From: Agathobacter sp. | Lineage (GTDB): Bacteria; Bacillota; Clostridia; Lachnospirales; Lachnospiraceae | Direction of reading: 5' to 3' | DNA length: 64,000 bases | Assembly: GCA_017409825.1 (NCBI GenBank) | Contig: JAFQRZ010000004.1 | Location: 1 to 64,000 of the forward strand | In this document: positions 17,309 through 29,209 of the stretch, piece by piece | How the letters are laid out: the number at the start of each line of letters is the position of its first letter | Position numbering within the stretch: position 1 is the stretch's first letter | Program-made: the position numbers and the translations under genes | The notes under the pieces: model-generated | What the model was told of the DNA's origin: nothing | What the model saw: only the letters and a program-made list of their open reading frames with translations | Database searches by the model: none

Positions 17309-18613
17309 CTATTCGCCTAAATCTTCAGATTCACCTGCATCTGGCATAGATGCATCTTTGATATATACTGTCACCTTAACTGGAAGGTAACTATATTTAT
17401 TTTCATCCAAATCTAAGGTAAGCTCAACCTCATGAATTCCTACTGGAAGATGTGTTACATCAATACTTCCACTTAAGTTTCCACTACTTAGATTTGCAAT
17501 ATCCTCTTCCAAACCAAGTATGTGTACCGCAATACTGCTTAATTCAAATTCTAACTTACTATGATTTGAAAGACCTGTAACTATAATATTCTCTGTCTGA
17601 ACACGGAATACCTTTTCTTTGATTTTTCCAATCGAAACGGTAATCTCTACGGTAGATTCTTCTGGTTCTACTAAGGTCACACCTTCTGGCACATATTCAG
17701 TAACATCAATTGCTACCTCTACATCCTTATTCTTTCCTTCTACCGAAATTAAATCATCTGGTATTTCAATCGAATTGATGGTATTTAATACCGCTTTGTT
17801 TCCCTTCAGTAAAATCGTAGTTGGATTACTGCTAATTTCAGTTACTGTATATCCCTCTGCTGGAGTACCAGTAGGTTTCACCGTTATCTCAACTTCTTTT
17901 GTATTTAGGATTTCTGCCGAAACAGTGACCGTACTATCACTCTTGGTAAGTCTGGTCTCATCAACCTCTTTTCCATCCTTGTCATATAGTACCGGTTTCG
18001 CCTTATAAGTCGTCCATGAATCTGACATTCCTGACACATCTATCGTCGCTACTGCTGCAGTAATTTTCTGCACAATTGATTTTGGCCCGGAGACCTTCAA
18101 AACATTCGGCGCTGTCACTTCTACACCACCAAGCGCATATCCTTCTGCTACTTTTCCAGTAGCCTTTGCAGATACAACGAACTGCTTTATCATCAAGTCT
18201 TCTAACGCAACCTTAAGTGTCTTGCTCGTAGAAGTTAGCTTAATTGAATTTTGATTTACATTTGAAATCGGCGCGATTTCAATTGGTACCGAACCTCTTG
18301 TACCTTCTTCTTCAATAACGATTTGATCCATATCTGCAGTCGCAGTAAAATCGGATTCATCTAGCTTATCCAAAATACTTCTTGCTGCGGTTATTGTAAA
18401 AGACACCTTATTTGAGCCATCCAATACTTCGTAGTATTTGCCCATGTTCTCAATGCTTTCTCTGTTTTCGATGCTGACATTAATCATCATCGTCTTAGAC
18501 TTTGTTGGATCTTCTAGATTATATACAACCAACCACAAGGTAAATGCAAAAAAGAGTGCCAGAATTTTAAATCCCAAATTATTGGTTAAAGCTTTTAAAA
18601 TATTATTTTTCAT
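17309..18613 (-). CDS. cdaR: CdaR-type YbbR-domain protein
   Basis: A 434-residue extracytoplasmic regulator of the diadenylate cyclase. One N-terminal membrane anchor (about residues 12-30, ILALFFAFTLWLVVY) is followed by about four YbbR repeats built of beta strands, each ending in patterns such as VKPTGTPAEGYTV or AKATGKVAEGYAL. The start overlaps the cdaA stop by 11 nt, so translation is coupled. In Bacillus and Listeria CdaR modulates CdaA at the membrane; this role is inferred here from family and operon order. The C-terminus is acidic (DAGESEDLGE). Confidence 0.92.
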   Translation of the reverse strand: MKNNILKALTNNLGFKILALFFAFTLWLVVYNLEDPTKSKTMMINVSIENRESIENMGKYYEVLDGSNKVSFTITAARSILDKLDESDFTATADMDQIVIEEEGTRGSVPIEIAPISNVNQNSIKLTSTSKTLKVALEDLMIKQFVVSAKATGKVAEGYALGGVEVTAPNVLKVSGPKSIVQKITAAVATIDVSGMSDSWTTYKAKPVLYDKDGKEVDETRLTKSDSTVTVSAEILNTKEVEITVKPTGTPAEGYTVTEISSNPTTILLKGNKAVLNTINSIEIPDDLISVEGKNKDVEVAIDVTEYVPEGVTLVEPEESTVEITVSIGKIKEKVFRVQTENIIVTGLSNHSKLEFELSSIAVHILGLEEDIANLSSGNLSGSIDVTHLPVGIHEVELTLDLDENKYSYLPVKVTVYIKDASMPDAGESEDLGE

Positions 18614-19493
18614 TCTTTAACCTCCTCTTCAACAATTCCATTCCTTTCGCTGGTTTTTCTACGTTCAAATTCTGTAGCTGCTGCAGTTTCGCACGAAGGT
18701 CATCCGCATCCAGATTGCGGAAAATCTCTCCACGATATGCAACAGACACACGACCTGTTTCTTCCGAAACAATAATCGTTAAGGAATCGCTCACTTCACT
18801 GACACCTACTGCTGCACGATGTCTGGTTCCCAGCTCCTTACTCAGTCTTAAACTGTCTGATAAAGGCAGATAACAAGTAGCAGAAACCACTCTGTCACCT
18901 CTTAAAATAACCGCACCATCATGAAGCGGTGTATTTTTCTCAAATATATTGATAAGAAGCTGACTAGACACCAATGCATCTACATCAATTCCCGTACGAA
19001 TATATTCATCTAAAACGATTTCATCTTCAATTACAATCAAGGCACCTGTTTTTACTTTGCCCATTGCAAATACAGCTTTAATTAATTCATCTATCGTATG
19101 ATTTGAGAACTTCTCCTCTGCTGTTTTATTAAAAATAAACAAGCTTCCAAAAATATTTTTTCCGCCAATGTTTTCCAAAGCATTTCTAAGTTCTGGCTGG
19201 AAGATAATTACCAGTGCAATCAAACCTACATTTAAGGTATTCTCTGCAATCCATAAAATCGTACTCATCTGGAAGAATGCCGCCATAAGCACGAATAGCA
19301 AAATCACCATAATTCCTTTAAACAGATTCCAGGCACGTGTTGATTTAATCCACAACAATAGATGGTATACCAAGAAGGAGATAATCAGAATCTCTACCAC
19401 ATCAACCCATGTAATAGTTAAATTGGCCATGCTCAATATACGCGACAACTGATTTTGTACTAACCCGAGCATTTCTCTAAAATATTCCATCAT
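18603..19493 (-). CDS. cdaA: Diadenylate cyclase CdaA
   Basis: A 296-residue membrane enzyme making c-di-AMP from two ATP. Three N-terminal membrane segments (about residues 25-100) precede the DAC domain, where both catalytic signatures are seen: LHDGAVI (about 191-197) and GTRHRAAVG (about 223-231). Order cdaA-cdaR-glmM is the standard one linking c-di-AMP to cell-wall precursor supply. Two unknown membrane proteins precede it in the same apparent operon. ATGATG gives two adjacent start choices that differ by one residue. Confidence 0.97.
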   Translation of the reverse strand: MMEYFREMLGLVQNQLSRILSMANLTITWVDVVEILIISFLVYHLLLWIKSTRAWNLFKGIMVILLFVLMAAFFQMSTILWIAENTLNVGLIALVIIFQPELRNALENIGGKNIFGSLFIFNKTAEEKFSNHTIDELIKAVFAMGKVKTGALIVIEDEIVLDEYIRTGIDVDALVSSQLLINIFEKNTPLHDGAVILRGDRVVSATCYLPLSDSLRLSKELGTRHRAAVGVSEVSDSLTIIVSEETGRVSVAYRGEIFRNLDADDLRAKLQQLQNLNVEKPAKGMELLKRRLKNEK

Positions 19494-19527
19494 TCTCTCC
19501 TTTCTAAATTATTCTTTTCTAGCTTTC

Positions 19528-20565
19528 CTATTTCAAAAATTCTTCTTCAATATCTAACTCTTCAACAATTTGCTGACGACTTACTGGTTTTTCCGTTTTA
19601 TTCCGTCGTTCTCTAATTTTATCCAAAGAAGAAAAACCACTAAACTGAATGATTTCTTTATCCGAAGATGCCACCATTTTCTTTGGTACCGCTTTTACAA
19701 AATAATAGTAATCATCATCTTCAAACTGCACATGTTCTGTTCTGCTATAATCCAAGTCCATGAACATAAATTCAATCACAAATCCCAAAACAATTGCAAC
19801 TACGTTCCCTATAATCATACTTAAGATTCTGCCTGAAACATCAAACAACAAATACCCTACAAATAATCCCGATATCTGAACCAGTGCACCAGAAACTACT
19901 GCAACCTTCCACGCATGATCAATGGACATTTTTCGAACGGCATAAACCACAATCGCTGAAATTGCAAATACAACCACCGTCAAATACATTTCCTTGTTTG
20001 CCAGAAGCTGTCCCGCTGTAATCGTCATCTTCATTGCTTCCACTCCCCCTGCACCAGCTGAAGTAGCCTGAAGAGCTGTTACATTTTCATAAATACCATC
20101 CAAGAAGAAAAATACAATCGTTCCGCATGCAACGGCTGCTGCTGAATACATCTTTCTAAGAAGTCCTGTCGCAATTGGAAGAACGTATGGTATATGCAAC
20201 GCAAAGCAAATCGGTGTGAGTGCAAACAATACTCCATCCTCTGGCGAAAAACGAAAATATAAGAAAAATACTAACACAAAAATCAATAGTGCTGTAAAAG
20301 CCACCTCTATGGAAAGCACATAAAGATTTATCACAACCAAAGCCGCTGCTACAAAAAGTGTAACACTTTGTGGAAGCAGACAGCATACAAATGCTAATCC
20401 CAGCGCAACTGGAAACGTACTTACGCTCTCCATAAATCCAACCGTGCTATTAATCAAAACAAATAACGCCAGTGCCAGGATAAATTTATATACAAATTTG
20501 AGATACATCTCATATTTCCCACAAAAGCGAAATATCTGCTCTTTTATCTCTAATAACTTTGTCAT
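19528..20565 (-). CDS. Polytopic membrane protein of unknown function
   Basis: A 345-residue protein I cannot assign to a named family. It has about nine hydrophobic segments between residues 25 and 270, then a soluble C-terminal tail of about 75 residues containing a DDDYYYFVKAVP acidic-aromatic stretch and a charged end. The upstream 134-residue gene and the downstream cdaA are only 8 and 34 nt away, so it is likely cotranscribed with the c-di-AMP genes. A link to c-di-AMP or envelope physiology is inferred from position only. Confidence 0.75.
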   Translation of the reverse strand: MTKLLEIKEQIFRFCGKYEMYLKFVYKFILALALFVLINSTVGFMESVSTFPVALGLAFVCCLLPQSVTLFVAAALVVINLYVLSIEVAFTALLIFVLVFFLYFRFSPEDGVLFALTPICFALHIPYVLPIATGLLRKMYSAAAVACGTIVFFFLDGIYENVTALQATSAGAGGVEAMKMTITAGQLLANKEMYLTVVVFAISAIVVYAVRKMSIDHAWKVAVVSGALVQISGLFVGYLLFDVSGRILSMIIGNVVAIVLGFVIEFMFMDLDYSRTEHVQFEDDDYYYFVKAVPKKMVASSDKEIIQFSGFSSLDKIRERRNKTEKPVSRQQIVEELDIEEEFLK

Positions 20566-20573
20566 ACTGCCTC

Positions 20574-20978
20574 CTACTTTTTCAATTTCTCTTCTCTTTC
20601 AAACATACTGTATGCCACCTTCAGATTCTGAATGTATGCATCCAACTTCTTTTTACTACTCTTGTAACGATAGTAATATACCAATACTGTAGCAAACAAA
20701 TATACCACCATAAACAGTATGTAAACTACCACCATTACGGCAACAGTATCTATAATCTCCAACGTATTAATCTGATGTAAAACCATGTCCCAGTTGCTAA
20801 TCATCCAAAGGACCGCCATAATCAAATATGCAAAGCTTCCAGTAAAAAAGCTTTTCACAACTTCCTTGCCAATGTAATCACTACGGTAATATTGGCCGGC
20901 TTGACGATGTTCTTTTTCCTCTGTCTGTTCATATATCGCAATCTTATAAAGTTGCTTTACGCGATCCTCGTTTACCAT
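20574..20978 (-). CDS. Small two-helix membrane protein of unknown function
   Basis: A 134-residue protein with two membrane helices (about residues 48-65 and 75-105) between charged ends; the N-terminal part is basic and Gln/Glu-rich, and the C-terminus has YKSSKKKLDAYIQNLKVAY. It is the first gene after the promoter at 21019-21047 and has a strong AAAAAGGAGACCTT ribosome binding site. I recognise no family. It probably belongs with the next gene, since the two are 8 nt apart. Confidence 0.7.
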   Translation of the reverse strand: MVNEDRVKQLYKIAIYEQTEEKEHRQAGQYYRSDYIGKEVVKSFFTGSFAYLIMAVLWMISNWDMVLHQINTLEIIDTVAVMVVVYILFMVVYLFATVLVYYYRYKSSKKKLDAYIQNLKVAYSMFEREEKLKK

Positions 20979-21018
20979 AAGGTCTCCTTTTTCTAGACAT
21001 AATTACGCATTATTTTTT

Positions 21019-21047
21019 ATTATAGCACAGTAAGAAATAAATGGAAA
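21019..21047 (-). promoter_or_regulatory. Promoter of the cdaA-glmM-leuA operon
   Basis: On the minus strand TTTCCA (21042-21047) and a perfect TATAAT (21019-21024) are 17 bp apart. The element sits just after the terminator of the preceding operon and about 40 nt before the 134-residue gene, so it is the most likely start of the unit that runs to leuA. Confidence 0.6.
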
Positions 21048-21050
21048 GCA

Positions 21051-21097
21051 AAAAAGGGGTGTTTTGCCCATGTTTTCACGGACAAAACACCCTTTTT
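21051..21097 (-). terminator. Terminator of the hom-glpK-comF operon
   Basis: A strong stem: AAAAAGGGGTGTTTTG (21051-21066) pairs with CAAAACACCCTTTTT (21083-21097), one G bulged, and a T run follows on the minus strand. It lies 18 nt after the stop of the YvyF-like gene. Confidence 0.88.
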
Positions 21098-21114
21098 ACC
21101 AACATTTATTCCTC

Positions 21115-21519
21115 TTATAATCCCTGAAGGAAACGCATACGATCCTTATCACGGTTCGTCTTCTTTTCTTTGGCAGTCGGGATATATGTAGCACTCCTAA
21201 GCTCATTCTGGAGCTTCGCTTTGCAAGCATCACAGAATCTGCCACTGCGAATCATCGCACCACACTGCTCGCACTCAATCCCTTGCATAGATTCTTCAGA
21301 GAAAGTCAGTCTTTCCTCACGAATCCACTGCTTAATCTGCTTTGCAGACACCTCGCATGCCTCGGATACAATATCAATTGTAGAGCCTGGATTGTCATTG
21401 ATATATCTTTTTACTTCCTGGAATTTGTCTTCCAATTTCGCCTGACAATTTGGGCAAAGTCTCGTTCTGGTAAGAGCGTTAAATAATCTTCCGCATCCTT
21501 TGCAATTAATTACGTCCAC
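21115..21519 (-). CDS. YvyF-like zinc-ribbon/HTH protein
   Basis: A 134-residue protein starting at GTG with AGGAGG 7 nt upstream; a longer reading to 21552 exists but has no ribosome binding site. Two CxxC pairs near the N-terminus (CKGCG, CPNC) and two later (CEQCG, CDAC) suggest two zinc ribbons, with a helix-turn-helix-like segment between them (ACEVSAKQIKQWIREE). It resembles Bacillus YvyF, a flagellar-operon protein adjacent to comF genes, which agrees with comF lying upstream here. No flagellar genes are in the window, so a flagellar role is not claimed. A shorter relative lies at 62175-62474. Confidence 0.8.
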   Translation of the reverse strand: MDVINCKGCGRLFNALTRTRLCPNCQAKLEDKFQEVKRYINDNPGSTIDIVSEACEVSAKQIKQWIREERLTFSEESMQGIECEQCGAMIRSGRFCDACKAKLQNELRSATYIPTAKEKKTNRDKDRMRFLQGL

Positions 21520-21530
21520 GCGTATACCTC

Positions 21531-25049
<3,519 letters not shown>

Positions 25050-25054
25050 TCGTC

Positions 25055-25498
25055 TTACTCCCTAGCAATGATTTTTGCGTAATGTACGCCTTCTACTTGT
25101 TCAATATTGGAAACCATCTCATCCACCTTGTCTTCTGTGTGAAACACATCAATACTTAGAGTTAGAGACGCAATCCCATTGATTGGTACGGATTGATGAA
25201 TCGTCATAATATTACATTTAAATTTATCAATCGCACGTAAAATATTGGACAATAATCCTGGCTCATCATCCAACTGAAGCACCAGTGTAATCGACTTTCC
25301 TCTTTCGTTTTCATGAAAAGGAAAAATATCATCCTTGTATTTGTAGAAAGAGCTTCGGCTAATTCCTACGGCATCCGTCGCATCCTGTACAGATGCGGCC
25401 TTACCGGATTCAAATAATCGCTTCGCCTCTACAACTTTAAGCAACACCTCTGGCACTGCTTTTTCTTTCAACACAAAGTAATTTGTCTTTTCTGACAT
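25055..25498 (-). CDS. ACT-domain protein, PheB/UPF0735 family
   Basis: A 147-residue protein. The start at 25498 follows AGGAAGGACCACAAAAG and gives MSEKTNYFVLKEKAVPEVLLK; the longer in-frame reading to 25555 overlaps the neighbouring gene and lacks support. Residues 20-65 look like a helix-turn-helix region (ESGKAASVQDATDAVGISRS), and residues 70-145 form an ACT domain (TLVLQLDDEPGLLSNIL). The family is known as PheB in Bacillus. Its place 5 nt before hom suggests amino-acid sensing for the aspartate pathway, which is inference. Confidence 0.88.
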   Translation of the reverse strand: MSEKTNYFVLKEKAVPEVLLKVVEAKRLFESGKAASVQDATDAVGISRSSFYKYKDDIFPFHENERGKSITLVLQLDDEPGLLSNILRAIDKFKCNIMTIHQSVPINGIASLTLSIDVFHTEDKVDEMVSNIEQVEGVHYAKIIARE

Positions 25499-25533
25499 CT
25501 CTTTTGTGGTCCTTCCTCGCTTTTTTACACCAT

Positions 25534-26751
25534 TTATGCGCGTGGTTTCCCGCATTCAGAACAGAATTTTCCGCTGTTCGTCGTTCCACATTCGCAAACC
25601 CAATCTGCGGCTGGTGCTGCTTTACCGCACTCTGGACAGAATTTACCTGTATTCACACTACCACATGCACAGGTCCATGTATTTGCCGCTGGCTGTGTTG
25701 CTGGAGCTTCTACTGGCTGTGCTGGCGCCTGCTGTGGTGCTGCCGCAAAAACTGTTGCCTGTGGAGCTGCCTGCTGCGGTGTGCCTACTGGCATCTGACC
25801 TAAAATATTCCCCTGCATATTCATGCCCATACCCATGCCAAGGAAGCTGTTCATCGCACCGCCTTCATTAGAGCCTGCTGCTTCCATGCCACGAGCCATA
25901 TGTCCAACCATATATCCTCTCTGGATATTAGGGTCAGAAAGCATCGCACCTTCATTTCTAAGATTAATGAGTTCTTGTGATTTTTCATCATAAGAAATGC
26001 TTGCGATACCTACTGCCTGGATTTCCATACCACGCATCTGATTCCATTCCTGGTCTAATACAGATGCCATATATCTACCAAGCTCAAGAGCTTTACTTGT
26101 CACATGAGAAATACGTGTGCCATCTGCTGACATCTGGTTAATTGATGCCTGTAAAGCCTGAAGAAATTCAGAAACATACTGTTCGTTGATTTCGTTAATA
26201 TCTACATAATCCTTATTTCTTGGAACTGCTTCTGCATAAAACTGTAATGGATTTACAATTTTGATGGAGTATGTACCATGTGCACGAATAAATAATTCTG
26301 CATTATAGAATGCATCAAAATAATTGATTGGATTACGTGTTCCAAATTTAATTCCTTTGATTTCCTGAAGATTGATGTAATAAACCTTCTGCTCTCTTGG
26401 AGAATCTCCACCAAATTTCACACGATCAAAGGCTTCTTTTAAAGTATCACCAAATTCACCATTTAAAAGGGATGGCATAGATGAGTTGTCTACCTTGTAA
26501 TAGCCTGGCTCTGCAGTATAATCTACTACCTTACCACCATCAACCAGTAACATAAACTGATTCTCATATACACGAATCAAAGAACCATTGGATACAGTAT
26601 CATCGGTTCCCTTTACGTTCTGTCCGTTGCGTGTTTTGATACCACGACAGAAGACTGTCTGTTCCCCCATATTATCTGGCTCGATAATCTCCAACCACTG
26701 ATCGCCAAAGCCGCCTTTAATCGCCTGTCCAATTGCTTTAATAATTCCCAT
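25534..26751 (-). CDS. SPFH-domain protein with C-terminal zinc ribbons
   Basis: A 405-residue YdjI-like member of the SPFH (stomatin/flotillin) group, related to proteins often labelled virion core protein. Residues 25-270 form the SPFH region; 280-350 are rich in Met, Gln, Ala and Pro; the end carries two zinc ribbons, WTCACGSVNTGKFCPECGK and WVCECGTTNSGKFCSECGK. RBS GAGGAGGAAATAAATC is strong. The adjacent upstream gene also ends in a zinc ribbon, so the two may act together at the membrane. Bacillus YdjI belongs to a stress-linked gene set; function here is not established. Confidence 0.85.
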   Translation of the reverse strand: MGIIKAIGQAIKGGFGDQWLEIIEPDNMGEQTVFCRGIKTRNGQNVKGTDDTVSNGSLIRVYENQFMLLVDGGKVVDYTAEPGYYKVDNSSMPSLLNGEFGDTLKEAFDRVKFGGDSPREQKVYYINLQEIKGIKFGTRNPINYFDAFYNAELFIRAHGTYSIKIVNPLQFYAEAVPRNKDYVDINEINEQYVSEFLQALQASINQMSADGTRISHVTSKALELGRYMASVLDQEWNQMRGMEIQAVGIASISYDEKSQELINLRNEGAMLSDPNIQRGYMVGHMARGMEAAGSNEGGAMNSFLGMGMGMNMQGNILGQMPVGTPQQAAPQATVFAAAPQQAPAQPVEAPATQPAANTWTCACGSVNTGKFCPECGKAAPAADWVCECGTTNSGKFCSECGKPRA

Positions 26752-26801
26752 GATTTATTTCCTCCTCTTTTTGAAGTCATTTTCTTTTGATGCTTTATCT
26801 A

Positions 26802-27578
26802 TTAATTATAATCCACTTCGTAGAATTTGTGAAGAGACCAAACTCGAATATTTAATGGAACAATACCGCTTCCGCAATACTCACAGTACTTTGCCCCAAG
26901 AACCTTCACAGGCGCACCACATTGTGGACAGGTTGTTCCAACTGCATTATCCAATTTCGCATCTTCTACATCCTGTATGTACACCAATTCCATATTATAT
27001 TTTGTCTGTGTTTTCCGCTTTTTATCCCCTGCAATTACTTCACCATCCTGCATCTTGTAATACATATATCCAACTGCACTTTGTATCGTAATCACACATT
27101 TTCCATTCTGTTTCTGGTAATTTGCAATTTCTGTCTGATGAATTTCAATATCCGAATAGGTTTCCCCTACATTATTGGCACGATTATCTTCAATAATGTT
27201 TGTGACTTGTTTTTTTATATCATCAGACGCATCCACCAAACGTTCTGGATTATTTGCAGAAATTGCAAGCAAAGCTGAGGTCAACATATTCTCTGCCTTA
27301 TGCTTAAATTCTTCCCAGGAGAACTCTGGAAAATCTCGCATAATCTGCGGCTCCATCAAACGCGTCATAGCCGACACCGATTTCGGTGTCTCTGCCTGTA
27401 CATCCGCCGCCATTTTCAAACCTTTCACAAAATCCGTTGTTCCGAAAAGCTGACTAGACATACTGCGAAGCTTTCTCGTTACATTTTTATATACCGTAAA
27501 TATACCAATTCCAACTGCAACCAAAAACAGCAATAAAATCAGTAGCTTGATAAGCTCATACGTACTCATCCCCAGCAT
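26802..27578 (-). CDS. TIM44-like membrane protein with zinc ribbon
   Basis: A 258-residue protein: one N-terminal membrane helix (about residues 8-28), a soluble domain from about 70 to 205 resembling the Tim44/bacterial Tim44-like lipid-associated fold, and a C-terminal zinc ribbon CPQCGAPVKVLGAKYCEYCG (20 residues, about 215-234). GGAGGTGACGAA precedes ATG. It is paired with the SPFH/zinc-ribbon gene 50 nt downstream. A shared membrane-associated role is inferred from domains and spacing only. Confidence 0.78.
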   Translation of the reverse strand: MLGMSTYELIKLLILLLFLVAVGIGIFTVYKNVTRKLRSMSSQLFGTTDFVKGLKMAADVQAETPKSVSAMTRLMEPQIMRDFPEFSWEEFKHKAENMLTSALLAISANNPERLVDASDDIKKQVTNIIEDNRANNVGETYSDIEIHQTEIANYQKQNGKCVITIQSAVGYMYYKMQDGEVIAGDKKRKTQTKYNMELVYIQDVEDAKLDNAVGTTCPQCGAPVKVLGAKYCEYCGSGIVPLNIRVWSLHKFYEVDYN

Positions 27579-27600
27579 TTCGTCACCTCCATTTCAAATT

Positions 27601-28737
27601 TTATTCCTCATCCGAAGTCATATTATCCGGACAGCCTAAGCTCAACCACTTCAAATAACCATTGATAAAAATATCAATATCACCATCCATGACATTATCT
27701 ACATTGCCACTTTCTACGCCGGTACGTCGGTCCTTTACCATCGTATATGGCTGCATGACATAGGAACGAATCTGGTTTCCCCAGCCAATTTCTGTCACTT
27801 CGCCACGAATCCCAGCCGCCTTCGCCATCTGTTCTTCCTGTCGCAAAAGATACAGCTTCGCCTTTAACATCTGCATCGCCTTATCTTTATTCTGGAACTG
27901 CGAGCGTTCGTTCTGACACTGTACCACGATTCCTGTTGGAAAATGCGTAATACGAATCGCCGAAGAAGTTTTGTTGATATGCTGTCCACCAGCCCCACTC
28001 GAACGATAGGTATCAATACGAATTTCGTCATCTTTGATTTCGATATCAATGTCTTCATCAATATCTGGCATAACATCACAGGACACAAAAGAGGTCTGCC
28101 TTTTTCCAGCTGCATTGAATGGCGAAATACGTACCAAACGATGCACTCCTTTTTCCGATTTCAAATATCCATACGCATTTTCTCCATTTACTTCAAATGT
28201 AATGGATTTAATACCAGCCTCTTCTCCATCCAGCGAATCTAACACCGTAAGCGTAAATCCCTTTTTGTCCGCCCATCTCGAATACATACGAAACAACATA
28301 GATGCCCAGTCACAGGACTCCGTCCCACCTGCGCCTGCATGAAGCGATACAATAGCCTTCTTTCCATCGTATTCTCCCGACAATAATGTCTTTAAATGAA
28401 TCGCCTCATAGGTAGCCACAAAATCATCCAGCATTTCCTGAATTTCTGGAATCAAAGAAGCATCATTTTCTTCGTAGCCCATCTCAATCATAGTTTCAAT
28501 ATCTTCGTATCCCTGTTCCAGATTCGCATAGGTCGCTACGTCATCTTTCATGCTTTTTAATTCCTGCATTTTCTTTTGAGAAACCGATGGGTCATTCCAA
28601 AAATCCGGAGCCTCCATCTCTCGCTCCAATTCTTGAATCTTCTGCTGTTTATTTACCAAATCCAGTGCTGCCTTTACTTCCTGCAAAGGGCTTTTATAGG
28701 TAGCCAGCTCTGTTTTAAAGTTGTCTAATTCGACCAT
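27601..28737 (-). CDS. prfB: Peptide chain release factor 2
   Basis: A 378-residue factor that ends translation at UGA and UAA. The GGQ loop SGAGGQHINKTSSAIR (about residues 245-260) and the codon-recognition tripeptide in VRISPFNAAGKRQ (SPF) are present. Many prfB genes need a +1 frameshift at an internal UGA around codon 25; here the matching region (VKAALDLVNKQQKI) is read in one frame without a stop, so that autoregulation is absent. The ATG has AAGGAGAATTT upstream, and the gene overlaps the VanZ-like gene by 23 nt. Confidence 0.96.
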   Translation of the reverse strand: MVELDNFKTELATYKSPLQEVKAALDLVNKQQKIQELEREMEAPDFWNDPSVSQKKMQELKSMKDDVATYANLEQGYEDIETMIEMGYEENDASLIPEIQEMLDDFVATYEAIHLKTLLSGEYDGKKAIVSLHAGAGGTESCDWASMLFRMYSRWADKKGFTLTVLDSLDGEEAGIKSITFEVNGENAYGYLKSEKGVHRLVRISPFNAAGKRQTSFVSCDVMPDIDEDIDIEIKDDEIRIDTYRSSGAGGQHINKTSSAIRITHFPTGIVVQCQNERSQFQNKDKAMQMLKAKLYLLRQEEQMAKAAGIRGEVTEIGWGNQIRSYVMQPYTMVKDRRTGVESGNVDNVMDGDIDIFINGYLKWLSLGCPDNMTSDEE

Positions 28738-29209
28738 AAATTCTCCTTACAAAATATAATAACACTAATGCTATCGTAATTCCGCAGGTATCTACACCCA
28801 CATCAAACAAATTTCCGCTTCTGCCCGGCACAAACAACTGATGAAACTCATCCGAAGCCGCATACACAACCGCAGCCAGCCACGCACACAGATAGCGCTT
28901 CTTCTCGGTATCCATTTGCGTATAAAACCGAATTGCAGCAAACACGAGAACTGCCAAAATCCCAAATTCTGTCATGTGTGCCAATTTGCGAATTGGAAAA
29001 TCCCAAATTGCAGTCATTTCGAGAAGCTGAGCCTCATCCCATCCCAACTGAAATATCCAATTCCAAATTTGCATAAACAAATGACTAATCCCGCCGCTCA
29101 AATCTGCGGATTCCTCTCCCCGCTGTGCGGAAAAACAAAATATTACAATCATCCAAGCCACAACAAAAACATGTGAAATGACCTGTCTTATCTTTTGAAG
29201 TTTACTCAT
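28715..29209 (-). CDS. VanZ-like family membrane protein
   Basis: A 164-residue protein with four membrane segments and the family motifs FCFSAQRGEESADLSGG (about residues 24-40), RKLAHMTEFGILAVL (about 73-87) and ASDEFHQLFVPGRSGNLFDV (20 residues, about 118-137). VanZ-like proteins are widespread; some raise resistance to lipoglycopeptides, but most have no known role. It overlaps the protease gene by 8 nt and prfB by 23 nt, so it is cotranscribed. Confidence 0.88.
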   Translation of the reverse strand: MSKLQKIRQVISHVFVVAWMIVIFCFSAQRGEESADLSGGISHLFMQIWNWIFQLGWDEAQLLEMTAIWDFPIRKLAHMTEFGILAVLVFAAIRFYTQMDTEKKRYLCAWLAAVVYAASDEFHQLFVPGRSGNLFDVGVDTCGITIALVLLYFVRRIYGRIRQL

